This document shows positions 24,712 to 33,372 of a stretch of 64,000 nucleotides of DNA, piece after piece. This stretch comes from Armatimonadota bacterium (GTDB taxonomy: Bacteria > Armatimonadota > Zipacnadia > UBA1398 > JAKPQA01): contig JAKPQA010000100.1 of the NCBI GenBank assembly GCA_029547025.1, positions 1 through 64,000 on the forward strand. The letters are read 5' to 3'. Position numbers and translations under genes: made by a program. Under the pieces are notes generated by a model. The model was not told where the DNA came from. It made no database searches and worked only from the letters and a program-made list of their open reading frames with translations. Position 1 is the stretch's first letter. Each line of letters opens with the position of its first letter.

Positions 24712-25986
24712 ATGGCTCACAGCGCACTGGCAGTACACGGCGGCACTCCGGTCACCGCCGACCCGTTTCCCGCCTGGCCTCAGTTCAGCGCCGAGATCAT
24801 CGAAGCCGCCATGGAGCCCCTGCGCTCGGGCAGATGCAACTACTGGACCGGCCCCCTCGGCATGCGTTTCGAGCAGGCCTTCGCTCAGTGGTGCGGGGCC
24901 CGCTTCGGTATCTCGACCAGCAATGGTACCTCTGCCTTGCATGTGGCTCTTGCGGGCATGGGCGTTGGGCCCGGCGACGAGGTGATCGTGCCCTCGTACA
25001 CCTTCATCGCCTCGTCCATGTGCGTCTGCCAGGCCGGCGCCGTGCCGGTGTTCGCCGATGTCGAGCCCGAGTCGCACACGCTGAGCGCCGACTCGGTCCG
25101 GGAGAAGATTAGCGCAAAGACACGCGCCATCATCCCCGTGCACCTCTACGGCGAGGTCTGCGACATGGACGGGCTCCGCGCAGTGGCCGAGGAGCATGAC
25201 TTGGTCATCGTGGAGGACTGCGCCCAGGCCCACGGCGCCACCTACCGGGGCAAGAAGGTGGGCACACTGGGCGACGCCGGTGCCTTCAGCTTCTGCCAGA
25301 GCAAAACGTTCACCACCGGGGGCGAGGGGGGATGCGTGGTCACGGATGATGAGGATCTGGCCTGGGTCTGCCGGTCCTTTCGCGATCACGGCTACGACGT
25401 GAGCACCCGCATGGCGCTGCTCGAGCTTGAGGCCAAGCTGCCTTACATCCACAACAGCATCGGCTTCAACTTCCGCATGACCGAGATGCAGTCCGCCATT
25501 GGCCTCAAGCAGCTTGAGGTGCTCGACTCGTGGAATCTGGCTCGCCGGCGCGCCAATGGCGAGTACCTGCTCTCGGCCCTGTCCGGGATCCCACAGATCC
25601 GGAAGCTGCCCGTGCACAACGATGTCGTGCGGAACGGCTTCTGGCTGTTCCCCATCATCCTCGACATCGACGCATTGAGCTGCGACATCAAGCAGTTCGC
25701 CGATGCACTGACCGCCGAGGGCATCCCCAACGGCCCCGTCATGTGGCCTCAGTGCTACCAGGAGAAGTGCTACTCGGAGCATCGGGGCTTCGGCCGTCTG
25801 AGGTATCCGTTCCGGGATCCGGCCACCCGGCCCGAGGCTGTGGACTACGCCCACACCTACTGCCCGAACGCGGCGTGGGTGGAGAAGCGTTGCTTCTTCG
25901 TCCCGACTCACCCGACGTATGAGCTCTCGCACATGGAACTCATCGCTGAGGGGATCAAGAAGGTCATCGCGGCGTTTGCGAAGTAG
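24712..25986 (+). CDS. DegT/DnrJ/EryC1/StrS-family PLP aminotransferase
   Basis: The 424-residue PLP enzyme usually makes amino-sugars or cyclitol amines. Signatures are NYWTGPLGMRFEQAFAQW, STSNGTSALHVALAGMGVGPGDEVI, VEDCAQAHGATYRGKKVGTLGD, and the Schiff-base Lys in FSFCQSKTFTTGGEGG. FNFRMTEMQSAIGLKQL is typical of the C-terminal domain. The ATG at 24712 is preferred over the in-frame GTG at 24703, because GAGGTGAT then serves as ribosome binding site. With the dehydrogenases nearby it may act in sugar or inositol metabolism (inference). Confidence 0.92.
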   Translation: MAHSALAVHGGTPVTADPFPAWPQFSAEIIEAAMEPLRSGRCNYWTGPLGMRFEQAFAQWCGARFGISTSNGTSALHVALAGMGVGPGDEVIVPSYTFIASSMCVCQAGAVPVFADVEPESHTLSADSVREKISAKTRAIIPVHLYGEVCDMDGLRAVAEEHDLVIVEDCAQAHGATYRGKKVGTLGDAGAFSFCQSKTFTTGGEGGCVVTDDEDLAWVCRSFRDHGYDVSTRMALLELEAKLPYIHNSIGFNFRMTEMQSAIGLKQLEVLDSWNLARRRANGEYLLSALSGIPQIRKLPVHNDVVRNGFWLFPIILDIDALSCDIKQFADALTAEGIPNGPVMWPQCYQEKCYSEHRGFGRLRYPFRDPATRPEAVDYAHTYCPNAAWVEKRCFFVPTHPTYELSHMELIAEGIKKVIAAFAK

Positions 25987-26019
25987 GGGCGTTGGCGACG
26001 CAGACCCCCAACGGCGCGG

Positions 26020-26035
26020 GTACAATCAGGTGTAC
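26020..26035. promoter_or_regulatory. Inverted repeat over a -10 box before the VapB-like gene
   Basis: GTACA and TGTAC flank a 6-base spacer, and the left arm overlaps TACAAT (26021-26026), a good -10 hexamer. It lies about 20 bases upstream of the antitoxin GTG. No clear -35 was found. Autoregulation by the antitoxin is plausible. Confidence 0.4.
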
Positions 26036-26055
26036 GAGACCCAGGGGGTGATCCC

Positions 26056-26283
26056 GTGACTCTGGTAGAGGCGCTGCTCGAGAGGCTGCGGACGTTGCCG
26101 CCCGAGAAGCAGCGGGAAGTGCTGGATTCCGCCGAGTTCCTGGCCCAACAGTCTACCCCGAGGCGACCCAAACGGAGCCTCGAAGGGCTATGTGCGGACC
26201 TCGACATCCACATCACCGAGGAGGACATCGCCGAGGCACGCCGCGAGATGTGGGGCGGCTTCCCAAGGGGCGACGTTGCATGA
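26056..26283 (+). CDS. VapB/DUF2281-type antitoxin
   Basis: The 75-residue protein begins with a helix-rich DUF2281-like segment (TLVEALLERLRTLPPEKQREVLDSAEF) and ends in an acidic toxin-binding region (ADLDIHITEEDIAEARREMWGGF). The GTG start follows GGGGGTG. Its stop overlaps the PIN toxin start as ATGA. The gene is intact although its toxin is broken. Confidence 0.75.
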   Translation: MTLVEALLERLRTLPPEKQREVLDSAEFLAQQSTPRRPKRSLEGLCADLDIHITEEDIAEARREMWGGFPRGDVA

Positions 26284-26682
26284 CGCCGGTAGTCGCCGAC
26301 ACTCACGCCCTTGTCTGGTGTCTGGCTACCCCTCAGCGCTTGTCAGATCCCGCTCGGGCAGCCTTCCGGGAGGCCGCCAACGCTGGCCTCGGCATCCTGG
26401 TGTCCGCCGTCTCACTGGTCGAGATCACGTGCCTGGCCGAGAAGAGCCGACTCCCGTCCAAAGTCGTGGCGCGGATCGACGCAGCCACCGCTGGACCGCG
26501 GCCACCGGTCCGCGTTGTCCCTCTGGACGCAGACGCTTGCGCGCACTCTACGGCGTATCCCCAGAGGCGAAGTTCCCGATATGCCGGACCGCATCATCGC
26601 TGCGACGGCAGCGTGCCTTGCTCTGCCGCTGGTGACGAGGGACGGTCGCATCCGAGCGTCGGGTGTGCAGACCATCTGGTGA
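26280..26682 (+). pseudogene. PIN-domain (VapC-type) toxin, frameshifted
   Basis: The first frame encodes a PIN N-terminus (TPVVADTHALVWCLATPQRL, then VSAVSLVEITCLAEKSRL) to about 26,540. The frame one base over continues the same domain: LRRIPRGEVPDMPDRIIAATAACLALPLVTRDGRI, stopping at 26682. The four expected acidic residues are split between the frames, so a one-base insertion or two-base deletion near 26,540 inactivates the nuclease unless corrected. A sequencing or assembly error would look the same. Confidence 0.75.
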
Positions 26683-26752
26683 GAGCCCCCGAGACCGTGC
26701 AGCGTGCGACTGTCGCGCCCTCCAGGCTGAGATAGATGAGAGGACTACCCAC

Positions 26753-27745
26753 ATGACCACCATCCGATGGGGCGCCGTGGGCGCCAGCGGCTTCGCCCAG
26801 CGCCGGACCATACCTGAGGGCATCGTCGGCTCGGAGAACAGCGAGCTGGTGGCCGTCATGAGCCGATCGGAGGCCAAGATCCGGCCCGTGGGCGAGGCGT
26901 TCGGCGTGCCGTGGTTCACCGACATTGACGCCATGCTCGAGACGGCCAAGCCCGATGCCGTCTACATCGCCTCTCCGCCGGCTGCTCACCTGGCTGCCGC
27001 GGCCGCGTGCGCCGCGCGTGGCGTGCACGTGTTCGTCGAGAAGCCCATGGCGCACACGGTGGCCGACGCCCGGGCCATCGTTGATACCTGCAGGCAGGCC
27101 GGAGTGCTCTGTGGGACTGCTTTCATGCTGCCCTTCCACTCGCTGGCCGTGGCCTGCCGCGAGATGGTGCAGCGGGGTGACCTGGGGACCATTGTCTCTG
27201 CGCGCATCCAGTTCGGCTTCGACTACCCGCCCAGTCCGGGCGCGTTCCGACAGGTGGCTGCCGAGAGTCACGGCGGGGCCTTTATGGATGTCGGCAACCA
27301 CGCCGCCGATCTGATGGAGCGACTCATCGGCAGTCGCGCCAAGGCCGCCCTGGCGTTGGCGGGCAACCTCGTCCACGCCTACGATGGCGTCGAGGATGCC
27401 TGCGCGACGCTGCTGCAGTTCGAGAGTGGTGCCATCGGCATGGTCGATGCCTATTTCTGCACGCCGGCCGTCACCAACCGCGTCGAGATCAACGGCAGCA
27501 AGGACACGGTGGTCATCGACGGCATGATGGGCCAGGGCACGGGTGGGACGCTCAGGGTCATCGGCACCGGCCAGACCATCGAGTCCTCGCATGCGAACAT
27601 GTACCAAGGCGAGATCACGGCCTTCGCCGACGCCATCCTGACGGGCGGCACGCCGCCGGTCTCCGGCGAGGACGGCCTCCACAGCCAGCAGCTCGTCGAG
27701 GCCGTCTACGAGTCCGCGGCGACCGGGAAGCTGGTGGAGTTCTAG
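26753..27745 (+). CDS. Gfo/Idh/MocA-family oxidoreductase with EKP motif
   Basis: The 330-residue protein from the ATG at 26753 (AGAGGA upstream) has the NAD-binding WGAVGASGFAQRRT, VYIASPPAAHLAAAAACAARG and the catalytic VFVEKPMAHT typical of active family members, followed by GGAFMDVGNHAADLMERLIG in the substrate domain. It probably oxidises or epimerises a sugar or cyclitol; the substrate is unknown. The frame upstream to 26663 overlaps the VapC remnant and is not supported. Confidence 0.9.
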   Translation: MTTIRWGAVGASGFAQRRTIPEGIVGSENSELVAVMSRSEAKIRPVGEAFGVPWFTDIDAMLETAKPDAVYIASPPAAHLAAAAACAARGVHVFVEKPMAHTVADARAIVDTCRQAGVLCGTAFMLPFHSLAVACREMVQRGDLGTIVSARIQFGFDYPPSPGAFRQVAAESHGGAFMDVGNHAADLMERLIGSRAKAALALAGNLVHAYDGVEDACATLLQFESGAIGMVDAYFCTPAVTNRVEINGSKDTVVIDGMMGQGTGGTLRVIGTGQTIESSHANMYQGEITAFADAILTGGTPPVSGEDGLHSQQLVEAVYESAATGKLVEF

Positions 27746-27856
27746 GGCGTCGGACGGATGGCCGAAGGACCGCGGGCTCCGCGAGACTCGTTCTGCGCTG
27801 CCCAGCACTGGAACACTGTCATCTGGCTGCATTTGCTCCGCAACGGTGGGCTCGCA

Positions 27857-28510
27857 ATGCCGACGAGTACTCCTGCTAACCCACGGGTCTACCGCATCAC
27901 GCACATCGACAACCTGGACACGCTCCTGCGCCGAGGTGGGCTACACGCCCCCAACTACGTGCCTCCGGATGGTCTGCCTTACCGCCCGATCCACCGGCAG
28001 GACATACAGGAGGCCCGGATGGCCCGGCCGGTCAAGGTCGGACCGGGGGGCGTACTGCTCGACTACATTCCATTCTTCTTCGGACGACGCCCTCCGATGT
28101 TGCTGCAGCTCCACACTGGCCAGGTGAAGGGGTACAAGGAAGGGCAGGGGCCTCTGGTCTACCTGGTATCCAGGATCCACCGCATCGTATCGAATGGTTG
28201 TCGCTTTATCTTCACTGATGGGCATGCCCTGGCCAGATTCACGCACTGGTTCGATGAGCTTGCAGATCTGGCTGCCGTCGACTGGGATGCCGTTCAGGCC
28301 AGCCATTGGGCCGACACCCCCGACGACAATGACCGTCAGCGGCGCAAGCAAGCAGAGTTTCTTGTTCACGAGTTTCTGCCGTGGGACTTGGTCGACGGGA
28401 TCGCTGTCTGCGGCGAGGGGGTCCGGGAGCGGGTGCGGAACATACTTGCCGTGCACCAGGACAGGCACCGTCCTCAGGTTAAGGTGGTTCGTAGCTGGTA
28501 CTATGACTGA
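27857..28510 (+). CDS. darT: DarT-like DNA ADP-ribosyltransferase toxin (DUF4433)
   Basis: The 217-residue protein matches DarT: YRITHIDNLDTLLRRGG at the N-terminus (NAD-binding His and Asn region), PYRPIHRQDIQEARMARPV with the conserved Arg, LDYIPFFFGRRPPML, and QAEFLVHEFLPWDLV near 165 carrying the catalytic Glu. The family transfers ADP-ribose to single-stranded DNA thymidines. It is followed after 12 bases by its antitoxin gene. The ATG at 27857 begins the conserved part, behind a weak GGTGGG. Confidence 0.9.
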   Translation: MPTSTPANPRVYRITHIDNLDTLLRRGGLHAPNYVPPDGLPYRPIHRQDIQEARMARPVKVGPGGVLLDYIPFFFGRRPPMLLQLHTGQVKGYKEGQGPLVYLVSRIHRIVSNGCRFIFTDGHALARFTHWFDELADLAAVDWDAVQASHWADTPDDNDRQRRKQAEFLVHEFLPWDLVDGIAVCGEGVRERVRNILAVHQDRHRPQVKVVRSWYYD

Positions 28511-28522
28511 GGGGGCTCTGCC

Positions 28523-29560
28523 ATGATCGAGGAGGCGCGGGGCAATCTGCTGCAGGCAGACGTCGAAGCCCTGGTCAATACTGTCAACTGTGTCGGGTAC
28601 ATGGGCAGGGGTATCGCCCTGCAGTTCCGCCAAGCGTTTCCCGCGAACTACGAGGCCTACGTCAAGGCATGCCGCGCCGGTGAAGTCCAACCAGGACGGG
28701 TGTTGGTGTATGAGACAGACGCACTCATGGGGCCCCGCTACATCATTAACGTGCCAACTAAGCGCCACTGGCGCGGGAGGTCTCGCTACGACGATGTCGA
28801 GGCTGGACTAAGCGCGCTGGCGCAGGTGGTCCGTGAGCGCGGCATCCGCTCGGTTGCCGTGCCGCCCCTGGGGTGCGGCCTAGGTGGCCTCGACTGGAGA
28901 CGCGTCCGGTCGATGATACAGCGCGCATTCGCCGAGCTCCCGGAGGTACGCGTTCTGCTCTACACACCATCGGGCACCCCCGAACCACAGGCCAGACCGA
29001 TTCATACGCCTCGGCCCACGATGACACGGAGCAATGCCGTCGTGATCCGTCTCATGGAGATCTACGGCCGCATGGACTACCGCCTGACGCTACTCGAGGT
29101 CCAGAAGCTCGCTTACTTCGCACAGGAGGCCGGGGAACCGCTCCGCCTGCGCTATGAGCAGGGCCCCTATGGCCCATACGCTGATAATCTGAACCAAGTC
29201 CTTCTGGCCATGGAAAGCCATTACACCCAGGGCTACACCGGAGGGCGGAAGCCCGACGAGGAGATCGCTTTGGTCGAGGGAGCAGCCGATGGGGCCGCCG
29301 CGTGCCTGGCGAAGAAGCGCCAGACGCTTCAGCGCCTGGATCGCGTCGCTGCGCTGGTCGACGGTTTCGAGACTCCCTATGGGATGGAGCTACTATCCTC
29401 GGTCCACTGGGTCGCCAAGACCCCGCTGAAGGAGCAGCTCACGGCCGATGACGTCGTGGGCCGCGTTCACGCGTGGAACACGCGCAAGCGCAGGCTCCTG
29501 CGGCAGGATCATATCCACATCGCGTGGGAGCACTTGAGGGCCAACGGCTGGATTACCTAG
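28523..29560 (+). CDS. darG: DarG macrodomain antitoxin
   Basis: The 345-residue protein has an N-terminal macrodomain (residues 1-155: EARGNLLQADVEALVNTVNCVG, MGRGIALQF, VAVPPLGCGLGGLDW) that would remove ADP-ribose from DNA. A C-terminal DarT-binding region (about 170-345: VQKLAYFAQEAGEPLRLRYE, SSVHWVAK) follows. Full-length and intact. Its last 168 bases overlap the 3' end of the large convergent minus-strand gene. Confidence 0.92.
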   Translation: MIEEARGNLLQADVEALVNTVNCVGYMGRGIALQFRQAFPANYEAYVKACRAGEVQPGRVLVYETDALMGPRYIINVPTKRHWRGRSRYDDVEAGLSALAQVVRERGIRSVAVPPLGCGLGGLDWRRVRSMIQRAFAELPEVRVLLYTPSGTPEPQARPIHTPRPTMTRSNAVVIRLMEIYGRMDYRLTLLEVQKLAYFAQEAGEPLRLRYEQGPYGPYADNLNQVLLAMESHYTQGYTGGRKPDEEIALVEGAADGAAACLAKKRQTLQRLDRVAALVDGFETPYGMELLSSVHWVAKTPLKEQLTADDVVGRVHAWNTRKRRLLRQDHIHIAWEHLRANGWIT

Positions 29561-32248
29561 CCGAACCCAGCTCGGTTGGCGCGATGGCACGCGCGCCGAT
29601 CTGTCTCTGTACTTCCCCTCCCTCACCAGCCTCACGTTCTCGACCTCGACGGCCCCATCGCCGTTGAGGCTGAGGTAGACGTAGTAGTCGTCGAAGTCCT
29701 TTGGCACGAACTGGGTGCGGATCTCGCCGCTCGTTCCAGCAGAGCCATAGAAGTAACGGGCCCCAACGTCCCGACGCCATGTGCCCTCCGTGGTGCGCGC
29801 GCCCATCGATAGCCCCAGCGGCGCGGCGGCCCCGGAGCGGGCAATCCTATAGCGGAGGATCAGCTCGTACCGCACCCCCTGCTCCAGCGGGCATGAGGCG
29901 GGGTCGGAGACGAACGGGAAGTAGAAGTCGGACCGTGTGCCGTGTTGCTCGGCGGTGAGCTTGCCGCCCTCCATTCGTGCCGTCGCCTTGGGCGGGAAGT
30001 GGTTGAGTCTCAGGCCCCCGAAGGGCCCGTCGGCACTCATGCCGGCGATGACCTTGCCCTGGACGGGCGGTAGCAGGTCGAGCTCGAACGGCAGTTCGTG
30101 TCGCCCCTCAGCCATGAGACCGGCGATGAGCTCCCGCTCGCGTCGAAGTCGCGCGCCGTAGTCGCTGAACCGGAACTTCGGCTCGTACTGGTAGTGGTTC
30201 CACAGGTCGAGGCGCGTCCATTCGCGCCAGGGCTTCGTGAGCACGTTGCGCTTCGCACCGATCTCCTTCTGGTTGGGGTACAGTCGCTCCGCCACTGCCG
30301 CGTAGTCGGCCCAGTGCCCCACCGAGTCATCCAGCGGCGCGAGCACCTCCTCGGCGGCCCCGATGCCCTGGTTCCACCGCTCCCAGGCGATGGCCGCCCG
30401 GATCTTGGCCGCCACATGGCGCGCGAGCAGCTCGTTCATCTGGAGCACTCCAAGCAGCGTGTCGAACCGCCCCGGCCCCCACTGGCACCGATCGCGCAGC
30501 GGCGCCATGGCGGCTCGGGCTTCGGCGATGGCCGCCGCGTGGCCGTCCAGTTCGTCGGCCATGTCGACCGGCGTGGTGCCCTCGACGGCCTGCCCGTGGC
30601 GGATCTGGTCCACGTAGTCGAGCACGCCGACGACCTTCTCGCCCCAGTCGGGGTTCGGCCACGTGAGGCCCATCCGCGGGACCAGCCGGCCCTGGTCGTC
30701 GAGCTGCTCGTGGTTCTCGAACACATACGTCGAGAGCGTTGGCATGCCCAGGTAGAACGGCAGTGCGAGGCCGTATTGGGGCCGGAACACATCGCTCTGG
30801 CTGTGCAGCATGCACAGGATGCGCATGGGCACGGCGCTGGCGTGCGCGTAGGCCGACAGCAAGGGCTTCCCGAACGCCTCATCGCCCAGCACGTCGGCGA
30901 TGCGTCGTTCCCAGTAGCCGTCCGTGTCATCCCGGCTCGGGTCCCACCAGTAGCGCGCCAGGGCCTCCCAGCCGATCCACTTGTCCGACACCCCGCTCCA
31001 CGAGTCCAGCCCGCAGAAGATGACCCCGTCGACGTTATGCCGGGGCGTATCGCGGATGATGTCTCGAATGACGAACGGGTCGCCCCAGTAGAGCTGTCCC
31101 GTGGCCGTCCCCAGTCCACCAAGAACCGTCACAGGCCTCCCGCCGCACGCACGGCTCATGCGTCCCACGCGGGGGTCGACCATGGGCTTGAAGAGCTGCT
31201 CGTATTGCAGGTAGTGCATGATCGCGGTCTCGCCCGGATAGCCGTCGAGGACCACATTCACATCCTCGGGGAACGAGCACCAGGTCCAGTACACGATCTT
31301 GGGCCGGTCCGGCAGTTCGGCGAGCGGCTTCACGACGTGGTCGCGAACGAAGCCGACACACCCGGGCGGGCTCTCGGCGGCCATGGTCACGAGCCCGGCC
31401 AGCCCGGGGAACCTGCGGAACAGCTCCTGGTAGGAGTAGCGGTTCAGCGCCGCTGACTCCGGCGTCGCCGGCGCTTCCTGGGGCAGGTTGTGAGCTTCGG
31501 CGTATCCGCGGGGGATCCACTCATTCCATGTCTGGATGTAGAGACCGATGCCGTACCGCGCGGCCTCGTCGATGAGCCACTGCAGCGTCTCGGCGTTCCG
31601 CGCCACCGTGGCGTCGTCGAAGTAGGCTGCCTCCGGTGTGTCCGGGTAGGTGATGAACGCCGGGAAGGGGTGTGGATGCTGGAGCTCGATGCTGTTCACG
31701 CGCCGGAGCGCGTAGGTCCGCAGTCGCCGCGTCCATGCGGCGCGATCGTGGAACCACGAGGTGGGCGAGGCCTCGATGTCTTTGTGCCAGCGCCAACGGC
31801 CGTCGTAGAGATCGCAGCCCAGGTAGAAGGGCAGGTCAATGTAATCACCTCGGAGCTTGAGGAACGGCTCCGATGTACCCTCGGTGGCTATGGGCTCGCC
31901 GTTGTGCAGCCGATCGCGGAGCTCCAGCAGGCCATACATGAGCCCCACGGGGTCTCGCGCCACCAGGCCGATACCGACATCGCCGGACGCCCAGCCGAAG
32001 CCCTGGTCCGACAGACCGTCCACTCCGGCAGGCCTCACATCGTCTACGAGGGCGTCACCAAAGAGGCCCCCGCGAATGGCCCGCGGCCCGGCCTCGGCGG
32101 CGGAGAGCCTCAGCGGCACGCGGCACTGATCGGCCAGGAGCTGAGCGGCCCATGCCACGCCCACCTGCTCCGGCCCGGCGGACACGGCCACTTCCTCATA
32201 CGCCGTCACCCACGGTGCCACGGCCAGCACAAGCCACAGCGAATGCAT
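29393..32248 (-). CDS. Large secreted glycosidase-like protein
   Basis: The 951-residue protein from the ATG at 32248 (GGGGTGAT upstream) has a signal peptide (HSLWLVLAVAPWVTAYEE). An N-terminal GH20b-like domain is followed by a TIM-barrel-like region (WRWHKDIEASPTSWFHDRA, GIGLYIQTWNEWIPRGYAEA, KIVYWTWCSFPEDVNVVLD), as in alpha-glucuronidases of the GH67/GH115 type, and a C-terminal beta-rich region. The family assignment is uncertain and no catalytic residue is claimed. The final 56 codons are antisense to darG, so the natural stop may have been lost. Confidence 0.65.
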   Translation of the reverse strand: MHSLWLVLAVAPWVTAYEEVAVSAGPEQVGVAWAAQLLADQCRVPLRLSAAEAGPRAIRGGLFGDALVDDVRPAGVDGLSDQGFGWASGDVGIGLVARDPVGLMYGLLELRDRLHNGEPIATEGTSEPFLKLRGDYIDLPFYLGCDLYDGRWRWHKDIEASPTSWFHDRAAWTRRLRTYALRRVNSIELQHPHPFPAFITYPDTPEAAYFDDATVARNAETLQWLIDEAARYGIGLYIQTWNEWIPRGYAEAHNLPQEAPATPESAALNRYSYQELFRRFPGLAGLVTMAAESPPGCVGFVRDHVVKPLAELPDRPKIVYWTWCSFPEDVNVVLDGYPGETAIMHYLQYEQLFKPMVDPRVGRMSRACGGRPVTVLGGLGTATGQLYWGDPFVIRDIIRDTPRHNVDGVIFCGLDSWSGVSDKWIGWEALARYWWDPSRDDTDGYWERRIADVLGDEAFGKPLLSAYAHASAVPMRILCMLHSQSDVFRPQYGLALPFYLGMPTLSTYVFENHEQLDDQGRLVPRMGLTWPNPDWGEKVVGVLDYVDQIRHGQAVEGTTPVDMADELDGHAAAIAEARAAMAPLRDRCQWGPGRFDTLLGVLQMNELLARHVAAKIRAAIAWERWNQGIGAAEEVLAPLDDSVGHWADYAAVAERLYPNQKEIGAKRNVLTKPWREWTRLDLWNHYQYEPKFRFSDYGARLRRERELIAGLMAEGRHELPFELDLLPPVQGKVIAGMSADGPFGGLRLNHFPPKATARMEGGKLTAEQHGTRSDFYFPFVSDPASCPLEQGVRYELILRYRIARSGAAAPLGLSMGARTTEGTWRRDVGARYFYGSAGTSGEIRTQFVPKDFDDYYVYLSLNGDGAVEVENVRLVREGKYRDRSARVPSRQPSWVRLGNPAVGPQVLPRDVDMILPQEPALARVPRVNAAHDVIGRELLLQRGLGDPVDRG

Positions 32249-32303
32249 GTCGATCACCCCGCGGCAGGTTCGGCGAGGGCCGGCGGGCAGCCTGCGGCCG
32301 TCC

Positions 32304-33323
32304 TCACCCCACCAGGTTCCGCGGCTCGCCGCTGAGAAACCCTCGGATGTTGCCGATGGTCGTCTCCATGATCCGGCCCAGTGCTTCCTCCGAGTAGAAC
32401 CCGATGTGCGGTGTCAGCACCACGTTCTCACGGCGGAGCAGGGCCCGCGTCTCCAGGACGGACTGAAGCTGCTCGGGCGGCGCCTGACGCCGGAGAAGGA
32501 GATTCTCCTCGGCCACCAGCGCCTCGCCCTCGAACACGTCTAGCGCCACTCCGCGCAGCTTGCCGCTGTCCAGGGCTTCGATCAGCGCCACGGTCTCAAC
32601 GAGCTCACCTCGGGCCGTGTTGATGAGCAGCGCCCCATCCTTCATCTGCGCGACCGTCTCGCGGCGGATGAGGTGCCGCGTCGCCGGCACAAGCGGGGCG
32701 TGCAGTGAGACGACATCGGACTCGGCCAGTAGCGTGTCCAGCGAGGCATACTCGAAGCCCAGCACCTCGGCGATGAGTGGAACCGGCCTCACGTCATAGG
32801 CCAGGCACCGCATGCCCAGCGCGCGACCGATGCGGATCACGTGCAGCCCGATGGCGCCCGCCCCGATGACGCCCAAGGTCTTGCCGTACAGGTCGAAGCC
32901 CTTGAGGCCCTCGACTCCGAAGTGACCCCGCTGCACCCGCTCGTGGGCCTCAGTGATGCGCCGCGACAACGCGAGGATCAGCCCGAAGGTGTGCTCCGCC
33001 ACCGTGTTCTCGCCGTACGCGGGCACGTTGGCGACTGCCACGCCACGCTCCCGGCACGCCGCCAGATCGATGTGGTCGTACCCGGTCGACCGGGTTGCGA
33101 TCAGCTTCAGGTCGGGGAAGCGCGCCAACTCGTCCGCTGCGACACGGGACCCGACGAACACCGACGCGCACACCACGCCGGGGTGACTGCCCGATGCAGA
33201 CTGGAGCGTCCCGATCGAGCACTCCGTGGGCCAAGGCTTCAGGGCCTCGCAGGCCGCACAGTCGCCGCTGCCCGCGTCCCAGGGGCCGATCTCAAACAAC
33301 ACAATGCGTCCGTCCATCCGCAT
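32304..33323 (-). CDS. D-2-hydroxyacid dehydrogenase (NAD-dependent)
   Basis: The 339-residue protein has the Rossmann motif TLGVIGAGAIGLHV near 150. Catalytic residues appear in order: Arg in LINTARGELVE, Glu in LDVFEGEA and His in LTPHIGFYSEEA. GYDHIDLAACRERGVAVANVPAYGENTVAEH is the typical N-terminal family region, close to D-lactate dehydrogenase/phosphoglycerate dehydrogenase relatives. The ATG at 33323 has AAGGAG 8 bases upstream. The substrate is unknown. Confidence 0.93.
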   Translation of the reverse strand: MRMDGRIVLFEIGPWDAGSGDCAACEALKPWPTECSIGTLQSASGSHPGVVCASVFVGSRVAADELARFPDLKLIATRSTGYDHIDLAACRERGVAVANVPAYGENTVAEHTFGLILALSRRITEAHERVQRGHFGVEGLKGFDLYGKTLGVIGAGAIGLHVIRIGRALGMRCLAYDVRPVPLIAEVLGFEYASLDTLLAESDVVSLHAPLVPATRHLIRRETVAQMKDGALLINTARGELVETVALIEALDSGKLRGVALDVFEGEALVAEENLLLRRQAPPEQLQSVLETRALLRRENVVLTPHIGFYSEEALGRIMETTIGNIRGFLSGEPRNLVG

Positions 33324-33372
33324 GGGGCACTCCTTGTCAGAACATCGCCGAGCAGCCCCAACGGTAGAGGAG

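Noticed and set aside
24565-26025. Long minus-strand open frame extending the membrane protein to 705 codons
   Set aside because: It is antisense to the DegT aminotransferase, low in recognisable sequence, and a strong ribosome binding site marks the shorter start at 24564.
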